Assembly: GCA_001247695.2 (NCBI GenBank)
Contig: LGRX02033526.1
Location: forward strand, 17,848-81,847
Direction of reading: 5' to 3'
Length of the DNA stretch: 64,000 bases
DNA from: Cymbomonas tetramitiformis
Lineage: Eukaryota > Chlorophyta > Pyramimonadophyceae > Pyramimonadales > Pyramimonadaceae
Part shown: one piece after another, positions 44,244-54,510 of the stretch
How the letters are laid out: the number at the start of each line of letters is the position of its first letter
How positions within the stretch are numbered: the stretch's first letter is position 1
Program-made: the position numbers and the translations under genes
Notes under the pieces: generated by a model
Seen by the model: only the letters and a program-made list of their open reading frames with translations
Databases searched by the model: none
Told to the model about the DNA's origin: nothing

Positions 44244-46851
44244 ATGGGCACCGCGCGTTGCTATTGCTCGGTTGTGGCAATGTTCATTTGCGTTGTTCTG
44301 CCTGCACTGATCCCGCTGGTTTACGTATTTTGGGCTGGTGCTCCGGACGCCTTCGACCACATCGACATTTGCAAGTGCCCCACGCTCTTTTCGCCGCTCC
44401 GCACGTTCTGCCGTTACGTCATCCCTCCATTTCCGCCACAACACCCAAACGTGCTACCGCGCATCATCTTTTCTCTGGCTTTCAGAAGAATGGCGACATC
44501 TACACGAGCTCGTAAACGCCTATTGAAGGACTCCGACTTGGACGCCTCTATACGGCTTATAGATGCGGTTCGGGACACCCCAACCGCTAGCACCCCGCCT
44601 GTGGTGCCCCCTAATCCTTCCAGCAACTCCGACGCCGCTGTCGCGTTGCGGAAGCATCTCGTTGACCAACACGCTGCGGTCGACGTGGTCTACAAGGGGA
44701 GACTACATCGGGCTTGGGCCAAGGGTATCCGCGAGGATATCCTTGGTTCCAAGAAACATCATTATCGTGGTACCGACGACACCGACCGCCTCTCCGAGTT
44801 GGTGGTGCAGCTTCGGACCGAGTTTGAGTCCGCTGGACTGGACTTGACCCCCTTTGACCTCGACGACCCCACCTCTTTGGTTATCGAGAAGGTTAATGGA
44901 CTGCTCTATGACGTCTTGGCCCTCGTCGTGGAGCGCAACTCTGTGGCCGACACCTGGCTTCGGGGTACGGACTCTTCGGCTGACCGAGATGGACGTCGTG
45001 CCCTCGTCGACATCATCAAGGGGAGCGTGCCGACAGGTCCTTCGCGAGAGCCACCAGCAGGAGCATGCGGCGCTTCGTTATCCCGCAGGCGTTGACCCGC
45101 AGCCGATCTTGGCTCGTGAGCAACGTCTGGTGCGGGATAACCGCGCTCCTGACTGGCAGCCCACCGACGAGACCCGTAAGTTGTCCCTCTACAACCGCCT
45201 CGACCCCGTGTTCTACGCGGCGGTGAAGGTGCGGTACCCGCTTGCGGGTGACCTTAGCGGGGTCACTCTCCGCTCGCTCCAGGCGCTTGTCGTGGCCATC
45301 TTTCAGGCCTGGGCGCAGTCGGATGATGGGGCGGCAGTGCGTGAGAAGCAGACACTGGGGGCGGGCGGTAAGCCCTCCGCCCTTGTCACGTCTTCTGAGT
45401 ACGCGGTCCTTCTCGACGAGATCGCCGCCTTGAAGGCGCTTGTGCAGGGCAATCGTGCGGGCGCGGCTCAGCGGCAGCAGCAGCCGCAGCCGCGCGGTAA
45501 GCAGCATCCGCGAGGCCATCGAGTGGGTGTGCACCCGGCACCGTCTGTGGGGTTCGACAGGGACAGCATGAAGGCCAAGCCCCTTTGCCACCGTTGCCGC
45601 AAGGCGGGCAAAGGGGACGCCTATCACGCGTACCGCGACTGCCCTCTTGGTGGGCGCCAGCATTCGTCGGCCACGGCAGCGGCCTTCTGCATTCCTATTG
45701 AGGAGGAGGATGCGGAGGGTCTTCACACCCTGGCACTTGTGCAGGTTTTCCAGGAGGCTGCGGATGATGGACCGGAGGCCTTCGCCCGTGCGGCTTCGGC
45801 TTATGGTCCCCCCGCTGTGCTTTCCGCGGGCGGGATTGGCGGCATCGACGTGTCGGCCTACGGATTCAGCGTACCGCCTCCGCCTTCTGGCGGGACCGAC
45901 GACGAGGACATCTTGCGGCGGCTTGATGCCCTCACCTCTGAGGTTCAGGCCGCCCAAGAAAAGGTACATTACACTCACGCATCCTTTGTTCCTGGGAGTG
46001 CGGTTGAGGAGCATGCATCGGCTCTGGTGTGTGGCCCTGCCGCTGCGGCGGGAATCACACCGGAGGGGCAGGTTCCGGCAGGTGGTGCGGCGGCATCGGC
46101 ATCCGCCGTGCCGGCCCCTGCTATGCCTGTTTCGCAGGTAGAGGATGTACAGCCCGCGCCAGTTCAATCGGCGCGGGTGACCACCACGGAGGCGACGCAC
46201 GGTGAGTTCGGAGGCTTCGTGCAGACGGTGAATCACGCCGCTGTCCACCCGTCTGACCTGACAGGCTACGACACCGACGACTACGAGGACTTTGCCGACG
46301 GCAGCTTCCGGCTGAAGCCGCGGGGCTCGCCTCCGTCGGCCAATCATGTTTCCGGGCCACCCGTGGGCGAGCAGAGGACCTACGGTTGTGGGAAGCCGCC
46401 CTGGGGCTTCCCTGCCACGGTTGGTCCGTGGGGCATTCCTTTCCTCCTTTCCCTCGTTCTTTGCATCTCGATCATGGGAGTGGCAGCCGTGCCCGACGCT
46501 CGGTCGGCTACGGAGATGCCTTCGCCTGGTGGTGATCTCGATTGGGAGGCTCCGTCATTTTTCTCTACGAATGATTTTCTTGATCCGGTGATGACGGCTC
46601 AGGGTCTCCTATTGCCTGACGATGTGCCACAGCTTCAGCCGCCCGAGCCTCCTGACACTTTGAGCTTTTTAGCATTTCAGGATTTGGCTCAAGCGGATTT
46701 AGGTATTGACATGGCATTCTACTACGGCATGGCCTTACATGAGAGCGGTCCTCTTGATGCGGGGCACTATTATGGGGCTGGTTACTTTACTTCCTACTAT
46801 GGGATGGACTTCCGTGAGGCCACCGCTGACTACTTTGGTACTGTCGATTGA
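44244..46851 (+). pseudogene. Gag-like protein of the short LTR element, copy 1 (one frameshift)
   Basis: From ATG 44244 the frame gives a hydrophobic segment (AMFICVVLPALIPLVYVFWA), a second possible start at 44490 (MATSTRARKRLLKDSD), and a long helical region (HRAWAKGIREDILGSKK). One extra base at about 45032-45045, relative to copy 2, shifts the frame; reading continues to a stop at 46851. A zinc-knuckle-like motif (CHRCRKAGKGDAYHAYRDC, spaced C-x2-C-x9-H-x4-C) lies mid-protein, then a Pro/Ala-rich linker. Near the C-terminus is a second hydrophobic segment (GIPFLLSLVLCISIMGVAAV), followed by an acidic then Tyr/Gly-rich tail (GHYYGAGYFTSYYGMDF). About 860 residues in all. Family assignment rests on position and the zinc knuckle. 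Confidence 0.75.
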
Positions 46852-47181
46852 CTTCTTGCTCACTCTGGAGGCACACCGACATGGTGGTGTGCAGAACTCC
46901 TGTGACCTCAAAGACTTCTTCAATCTGGTTTATGTTTTGCTTTGACACCTTTATAATCTTCAAACTGACTTGCTAGCACGGTTCCTTTCACTTGTTTAGC
47001 GGTGCCTTAATTGCCCGTATGTTTCTGCTCACGTGCTACCTAGAGGTTTCCAATTGGTGTATCAGAATAGCACAGTTGGATTGGCAGTTGGACTTGTCAC
47101 CTAGCTCCTGCCCTAACACTTGCATCTTACATTTTCTGACTCTCCTAGCCAGTCACCACCCACAGTGCTGGGGTGGTGTGC

Positions 47182-47432
47182 TGAAATCTGTATAGGCAGC
47201 CCTGACTGGGAGTCCCGGTCAGGCCCCTATGACAGATCCCTAGGACCAACACCGGACTGCTGACTGATCTGTAGGTTCGTACTGTGACACACGCTGTGTC
47301 ACAGGTAGGCTAGACTCCGAGACCGTCCGAGACCGTTCCGGGTATATCTAGCTTAGGGTTTATTTATCTTATACAGTTTATCCACACGAGTACGGGACTT
47401 TCTGATATCTAGTGTACTTGGATATTCCGGTA
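47182..47432 (+). repeat. 3' LTR, copy 1
   Basis: 251 bp, nearly identical to 43841-44091. A GGGGTGGTGTG stretch just upstream is the best polypurine-tract candidate. Confidence 0.95.
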
Positions 47433-47850
47433 GTTATTGCCATCTTTCCCCACTCCGTTACACCCACTTTCCCCACTCAGTTATTACCATCTTTCCCCAC
47501 TCGGTTACGCCGCCCACTCTCCCCACTCAGTTATTACGGTACCATCTTTTCCCCACTTTCTGTTACCGCTTTCCCCTGGTTATTGCCACCTCTTTCCCCA
47601 CAGCGTACACCCCTTTCCCCCCACCAGGTTGTGCCCCGCTCCCCCCGCTCGTTATACCACTTCCCCCCACTCAGTTATACCATTTCCCCCACTCGGCTAC
47701 ACCCATTCTCCCAACTTAAATCATGCCCCTCTTTTTTCCCACAGGATTACACCTTCTTTCCCCACTCTGTTACACCCACTTTCCCCACTCAGTTATAACC
47801 CTCTTCCCTCATTCGGTGGTGGCTCTTCTCCCCAAATTAGTCACCCCGCT
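47433..47850. repeat. CCCCACTCAGTTA-type tandem repeat, right part
   Basis: Continuation of the array at 43735-43840, with 15-20 degenerate ~20-bp units. Beyond it, 47850-48537 is C/A-rich with no recognised gene. Confidence 0.85.
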
Positions 47851-49058
47851 CCCACAGTCAATTACCCCCGTTTTCATACTCAGGCACCGCCAGTTCCCAT
47901 AGTCAGCCCACCACGATACGCCCTCGTCAGCCAGTCACCCTTCAGATATAAACCCCGCCTCATCGCGGCACGAGAAACGCACACGCTCATAAGTGCCGAG
48001 CCCGTGCGTCGACCCGCCCTTATACACAAGTGAAAGCTCCCAAACACCGCGAAAGACCGCGTCAGCATTTATACTCGGCACGGCTGCTACACTGCCCAAT
48101 ACCCCTTCCATTTCTCACAATCAATTACCCTCCCGACAGTGCTCATCACGCAGCAACAGTTATACCAACCCCCAGGAACGACAACACAACCTGTCACGAC
48201 AACAGCACCTCAGCACAATGACCGCAGCCGCTACCCGCAGCCTATCAGCCGCGACGTTGCCCTAAACGCCACATTCAGTTATTCCACCGCACGACAACCA
48301 CGTCACAGGAATGTATTTTTCCAGAGAACTTCCATTCTCTCAGAAACTCGTGAACCAGGTACAAACAAGATGACACCCCACCGGACGCCACCAGAAGTCA
48401 GCCGGCTAGGCAACGCCCATCTGGGGCCACACGCCAATCGGGCGGCATCACAGGCGCCACATCTTCCCGGCCGCGCCACGTGGACGACACCCCCGGCTCG
48501 CTGCAACAGATCGCGGCTGGAGCCAATGACCGCAAGCAGGCTAGACTTCGAGACCGTCCGAGACCGTTCCGGGTATATCTAGCTTAGGGTTTATTTATCT
48601 TATACAGTTTATCCACACGAGTACGGGACTTTCTGATATCTAGTATACTTGGATATTCCGGTAGGTCGTGGCCCCATCCACGTTTTCATTCCACTTGCTA
48701 TCTTGGCCATGATTGGCTAAGCAGCCGCTTGAAGAGGCGGTGCGCACTTGCGCGTTTGGGTGCGACTAGGATTTGGACATGACTTTACGGTAGACGTCTC
48801 TTGCGGCTGCGAGTCATGGGCACCGCGCGTTGCTATTGCTCGGTTTTGGCAATGTTCATTTGCGTTACTTTACCTGCCCTGATCCCGCTGGTTTACGTAT
48901 TTTGGGCTGGTGCTCCGGACACCTTCGACCACATCGACATTTGCAAGTGCCCCACGCTCTTTTCGCCGCTCCGCACGTTCTGCCTTTACGTCTTCGCTCC
49001 ATTTCCGCCACAACACCCAAACGTGCTACCGCGCATAATCTTTTCTATGGCTTTCAGA

Positions 49059-49347
49059 CAGCGTAGAAGTCTTCCAAAAGTCTTTACGGCCCGTAAACTG
49101 TATTTCCTCTGGCCCGCTTTCGGCCAAAACGGTCAAGGAAGAAAAATGCCCGCCGCAGGCGCTAAATTTTGAAATTAAGTATGGGGATTTGATAAAAAGT
49201 GGCATGAAATGCCTATATTTTTGGCCGAAGCTTGGCCGGCTCAAATTTTTGTGCGGCCCGGGGGCGAAATCACCTTCGGCCCGATTTCGGCCCGGAGCGA
49301 GCTTCTGCGGCCCCGGGCCGGCCCGCCACGGTAAGACTTCTACCCTG
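49059..49347 (-). mobile_element. hAT-like MITE, 289 bp
   Basis: Ends CAGCGTAGAAGTCTT and the reverse complement of CAGGGTAGAAGTCTT, flanked by the perfect 8-bp duplication CTTTCAGA (49051-49058 and 49348-49355). Copy 1 has the empty site. Inverted relative to the copy at 50511. Confidence 0.93.
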
Positions 49348-50510
49348 CTTTCAGAAGTATGGCGACATCTACACGAGCTCGCAAGCGCCTATTGAAGGAT
49401 TCCGATTTGGACGCCTCGATACGGCTTATAGATGCGGTTCGGGACACCCCAACCGCTAGCACCCCGCCTGTGGTGCCCCCTGCTGCTTCCAGCAACTCCG
49501 ACACCGCTGTCGCGTTGCGGAAGCACCTTGTTGACCAGCATGCCGCGGTTGACGTGGTCTACAAGGGGAGATTACATCGGGCTTGGGCCAAGGGTATCCG
49601 CGAGGATATCCTTGGTTCCAAGAAACATCATTATCGTGGTACTGACGACGCGGACCGCCTCTCCGAGCTGGTGGTGCAGCTTCGTACCGAGTTTCAGTCC
49701 GCTGGGCTGGATTTGGCTCCCTTTGACCTCGACGACCCCACCTCTCTGGTTATCGAGAAGGTTAATGGGCTTCTCTACGACGTGTTGGCCCTCGTCGTGG
49801 AGCGCAACTCCGTGGCGGACACCTGGCTTCGCGGTACGGACTCTTCGGCTGACCGAGATGGACGTCGCGCCCTTATCGACATTATCAAGGGGAGCGTGCC
49901 GGCCGCGCTACGTGAGAGCCACCAGCAGGAGCACGCAGCTCTACGTTATCCCGCAGGCGTTGACCCGCAGCCCATCTTGGCTCGTGAGCAACGTCTGGTG
50001 CGGGATAACCGCGCTCCTGACTGGCAGCCCACCGACGAGACCCGCAAGCTGTCGCTCTACAACCGCCTCGACCCGATCTTCTACGCGGCGGTGAAGGTGC
50101 GGTAACCGCTTGCGGGTGACCTCGGCGGGGTGACTCTCCGCTCGCTCCAGGCGCTCGTCGTGGCTATCTTTCAGGCCTGGGCGCAGTCGGACGATGGGGT
50201 GGCAGTGCGTGAGAAGCAGACGCTGGGGGCGGGCGGTAATAATCCCTCCGCGCTTATCACGTCGTCTGAGTACGCGGTTCTTCTCGACGAGATCGCCGCC
50301 TTGAAGGCGCTCGTGCGAGACAATCGTGCGGGTGCGGTCCAGCGACAGCAGCAGCCACAGCCGCGCGGTAAGCAGCATCCGCGAGGCCATCGGGTGGGTG
50401 CGCACGCGGCACCGCCTGTGGGGTTCGACAGGGACAACATGAAGGCGAAGCCCCTTTGCCACCGTTGCCGCAAGGCGGGCAAAGGGGACGCCTATCACGC
50501 GTACCGCGAC

Positions 50511-50782
50511 CAGGGTAGAAGTCTTACTGTGGCGGGCCGGCCCGGGGCCGCAGTAGCTCGCTCCGGGCCGAAAGCGGGCCGAAGGGGCTTTCGCCTCCGG
50601 GCCGCACAAAAATATGAGCCGGCCAAACTTCGGCTAAAAATATAGGCATTTTATACCGCTTTTGATAAAATCCCCATACTCAATTTCAAAAGTTCGCGCC
50701 TGCGGCGGGCGTTTTGGCCGAAAGCGGGCCAGCGGAAATATAGTTTACGGGCCGTAAAAAGTTTTGGAAGACTTCTACCCTG
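50511..50782 (+). mobile_element. hAT-like MITE, 272 bp
   Basis: Perfect inverted ends CAGGGTAGAAGTCTT, flanked by ACCGCGAC (50503-50510 and 50783-50790). Empty site in copy 1. Same family as 49059-49347 in opposite orientation, sharing TTTACGGCCCGTAAACT near one end. Confidence 0.93.
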
Positions 50783-51063
50783 ACCGCGACTGCCCTCTTG
50801 GTGGGCGCCAGCATTCGTCGGCCACGGCAGCGGCCTTCTGCATTCCTATCGAGGAGGAGGATGCGGAGGGTCTCCACACCCTGGCACTTGTGCAGGTCTT
50901 CCAGGAGGCTGCGGATGATGGTCCGGAGGCCTTCGCCCGGGCGGCGTCGGCTTACGATCCTCCCGCTGTGCTTTCCGCGGGCGGGATTGGCGGCATCGAC
51001 GTGTCGGCCTACGGCTTCAGCGTGCAGCCTGCGGCCGACGGCGCGGACGACGAGGACATCTTG

Positions 51064-52136
51064 TGGCTACTACCCGATGGTCCTTACTACGGTAGGACCT
51101 AGAACGCTCTAGGTCCTACCATAAGGACCACTTTTTCAACAATTTTTTGAGGTGCCCTATTGGTATCGTGAATGGCTACCCTCCGGTTGATGGCATATTT
51201 AGGACTTGAACTCAGTCCCCTTATTCCCACTTGCCGAGTTTTAACCCAAGCGGGATGCTACACTACCCGTATTAGGCACGGGTAGCGTAAAACATCGTCG
51301 AGAACTTTTCTAAAGCCAAAAATCTCTTAAAATAATAGCACATCTTTCATAATTTTTCGCCGACAGACTATGGAGGCTGAGCATGCGTCCAATGATCCAG
51401 TAGCACCGTAGCATTATATACAATCACGTTTAGAATAGAGCACACGTCGATAACCTCATAGCGGACATTTAGCTGCACCCCAATCAACCTGTCCCATCAC
51501 TTTTAGTCAAATGTCATAAAATTTAAGGGCCAATTTTGGCTTTGGTCTGAAGTCGGGGATGCTATATTGAATGCCGCTTACACACTATTACCTCGCTATT
51601 GTCACCATATAGACACAATAATTGAATTTTCGAGCCATCTACATAGGCAGAATGTGCGATATTTTGGCGTGTATTCATCGTTGGTCCGGACGAAGGGCAT
51701 TATTATTTTGGGCGATTTAGTGCCTTTTCCAGGTTTGACAGCCAATGCTGCTTCAACCACTATTTTGAGGGCCAAGATGAACTCGGATGGAACTTTTGAC
51801 AAGACACTACGGAAAGAGCAGCTCGAGAACTTGACGACAAAGGTCTCGAAATTTTCGTAGGACCTATTGTGAAGCGGATAGCCGGGCTTAAATGTAGGTC
51901 CTTATGGTAGGACCTAGCTTTTTTTGCTGAAATTTGAAAAAAAACCAACACCAAAGCGTGCGCAATTTAAGCACTCCAAAGGTCACCCTATGCATGCAAC
52001 CACAACTTGAAATATTCATTTGACTCATAAATAGGATGGGTGATCGCACGTTGAACCAATTAAGTGATGTTTATGCGAGGAACACACATTTGCACGTAGG
52101 TCCTTATGGTAGGACTTTGAATTTGGGTAGTGGCCA
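51064..52136 (+). mobile_element. Hairpin-ended element 2, 1073 bp, 4-bp target duplication
   Basis: Ends TGGCTACTACCC and the reverse complement of TGGCCACTACCC, flanked by CTTG (51060-51063 and 52137-52140); copy 1 of the LTR element gives the empty site. The left end carries an inverted pair built on GGTCCTTAC...GGTAGGACC. The right end has two direct copies of TAGGTCCTTATGGTAGGAC about 200 bp apart. The interior aligns with element 1, including a frame (51567-51860) with FDKTLRKEQLENLTTKVSK. Confidence 0.88.
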
Positions 52137-53608
52137 CTTGCGGCGGCTTGATGCCCTCACCACTGAGGTTCAGGCCGCCCAAGAAAAGGTACATTACACT
52201 CACGCATTCTTTGTTCCTGGGAGTGCGGTTGAGGAGCATGCGTCGGCTCTGGTGTGTGGCCCTGCCGCTGCGGCGGGGATCACACCGGAGGGGCAGGTTC
52301 CGACAGGTGGTGCGGCGGCATCGGCGTCCGCCGTGCCGGCCCTTGCTATGCCTGTTTCGCAGGTGAAGGATGTACAGCCCGCGCAAACTCAATCGGCGCG
52401 GGTGACCACCATGGAGGCGACATGCGGTGAGTTCGGAGGCTTCGTGCAGACGGTTAATCACGCCGCCGTCCACCCGACTGACCTGACAGGCTATGACACG
52501 GACGACTACGAAGATTTCGCCGACGGTACTTTCGCGGTGAAGCCGCGAGCTCCGGCCAAGGCTATCGGGTGCGGTGTGCCGCCTTTCGGCTTTGGCACGC
52601 CGGCAATCGGCGCTCTCGCGGTGCTTTCTCTCCTATGCATTTCTTTTGCGGGTGTAGCTGTTTCGGCTCTCCACAGCTTCTGTTGTGTCTGCACCGGCTA
52701 CGGAGATGCCTTCGCCTGGTGGTGATCTCGATTGGGAGACTCCGTCATTTTCCTTTACGAATGATTTTGTTGAATCGGCACTGATGCCGGCTCAGGGTCT
52801 CTTGTTGACTGACGATGTGCCGCAGCTTCAGCCGCCCGAGCCTCCTGACAGACTGAGCTTTCTAGCATTTCAGGATTTAGCTCGAGCGGATTTGGGCTTC
52901 GGCATGGCATTTTATTACGGTATGGCATTACATGAGAGCGGACCTCTGGATGTGGAGCACTACTACGGTGCTGGCTACTTTACTTCCTATTATGGGATGG
53001 ACTTCGGTGAGGCCACCGCTGACTACTTTGGTACTGTCGATTGACTTCTTGCTCACTCTGGAGGCACACCAACATGGTGGTGTGCAGAACTCCTGTGACC
53101 TCAAAGACTTCTTCAATCTGGTTTATGTTTTACTTTGACTACTTTATATTCTTCAAACTGACTTGCTAGCACGGTTCCTTTCACTTGTTTAGCGGTGCCT
53201 TAATTGCCCGCATGTTTCTGCTCACGTGCTACCTAGAGGTTTCCAATTTGTGTATCAGAATAGCACAGTTGGATTGGCAGTTAGACTTGTCACCTAGCTT
53301 CTGCCCTGACACTAACATCATACATTTTCTGACTCTCCTAGCCAGTCACCACCCACAGTGCTGGGGTGGTGTGCAGAAATCTGTATAGGCAGCCCTGACT
53401 GGGAGTCCCGGTCAGGCCCCTATGACAGATCCCTAGGACCAACACTGGACTGCTGACTGATATGTAGGTTCGTACTGTGACACACGCGGTGTCACAGGCA
53501 GGCCGAGACCGTTCCGGGTATATCTAGCTTAGGGTTTATTTATCTTATACAGTTTATCCACACGAGTACGGGACTTTCTGATATCTAGTGTACTTGGATA
53601 TTCCGGTA

Positions 53609-54335
53609 TTTTCTGAAGGAATTAAATCAAAACTGCATTTAATATGTCACTGTTTACCACGTGGTATCTAGGAGGTATGTTACACCCCCTAGTTTTTACA
53701 CGTGATTTTCAGGGTGTTACAGGGTGTTACAAGTGCTGAAATATTTTGGGCATATTTATCAATAGATGAAAAATTGGATCAGCGAAAAAAATTTGACCCA
53801 AATTTTCATTTTGAAATCATGCGTGTGAGTTTTTCACGCATTCAGCCACTATGTACACCCCTAGGTGTACACACTATCAATACTAATAATATGAAAATAA
53901 TAGAATACCACTATCATGGCACGGCTATTATTGAACGACAAGAGCACGCGCAAGAGTTTGGTGGGTATGAGTGCAACAGACTGGTAGACCAGAGTTGCTT
54001 GCTTGAGTACAATTACTCCTCATATACTCAATGTCCTCACGCTTCATAAGCGTTACCACCATCGGGTCGTCAACCCGAGAATATTGGTTGAACTAACAAT
54101 ATCGGCTTATCGAATAGCCATTTGATACTCACATGTTGTCCAGTTCATGCTTGAAGCGAAGACGCGTCCTCTCAGAACTTGTTTGTTCTTCAAGACTTGT
54201 CTTGCTTCGTCATCTCGCTGCCGTACCCGGCATCTCGATGACAAGTGTCACTCATGGTGAGTGGACTACAGACATTATGACTGCACATGTCATAGTCGAC
54301 CGTACTGACAATACTTGACGACCGTATGCCATTAT
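53609..54335. other. No gene seen; flank of LTR element copy 2
   Basis: AT-rich at first. A 115-residue frame at 53702-54049 has no recognised domain. GGGTGTTACA is directly repeated near 53712-53731. Confidence 0.45.
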
Positions 54336-54339
54336 AACA

Positions 54340-54510
54340 TATGACATGACATGACATGACATGACATGACATGACATGACATGACATGACATGACATGAC
54401 ATGACATGACATGACATGACATGACATGACATGACATGACATGGCATGACATGACATGACATGACATGGCATGACATGACATGACATGACATGGCATGGC
54501 ATGTATGATA
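54340..54510. repeat. (CATGA)n pentanucleotide microsatellite
   Basis: About 33 almost uninterrupted CATGA units with a few G substitutions at the 3' end. The Met/Ser/Cys/His ORFs on the minus strand are artefacts of it. Confidence 0.98.

Larger units (their letters stand above)
43841..47432 (+). mobile_element. Short LTR element encoding only a Gag-like protein, copy 1 (3592 bp)
   Basis: Direct LTRs of 251 bp (43841-44091 and 47182-47432) start TGAAATCTG and end ATTCCGGTA. They differ at about two positions, so insertion was recent. Both ends are flanked by GTTATTGC (43833-43840 and 47433-47440). That is 8 bp, longer than the usual 4-6 bp, and the flanks are repetitive. The internal 3.1 kb holds one Gag-like ORF and no protease, reverse transcriptase or integrase, so the element must rely on another element's enzymes. 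Confidence 0.9.
48816..53044 (+). pseudogene. Gag-like protein, copy 2 (interrupted)
   Basis: Same protein as copy 1, in pieces: 48816-49058, 49356-50105, 50106-50510, 50783-51063, 52137 to about 52690, then a shifted frame to 53044. A TAA at 50103-50105 replaces the Tyr codon of copy 1, and a frameshift lies near 52690. The frameshift present in copy 1 is absent here, so the copies have different lesions. The C-terminal hydrophobic segment (ALAVLSLLCISFAGVAVSAL) keeps its character although its sequence differs from copy 1. Confidence 0.8.
48538..53608 (+). mobile_element. Short LTR element, copy 2 (degenerate, with nested insertions)
   Basis: Only the last ~126 bp of the 5' LTR remains (48538-48663). 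The 3' LTR (53375-53608) is about 234 bp, has lost a short stretch around the GAGACCGT repeats, and its first base is changed. The interior aligns with copy 1 throughout except for three clean insertions (49059-49347, 50511-50782, 51064-52136). Each has a target duplication and is absent from copy 1. Confidence 0.9.
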
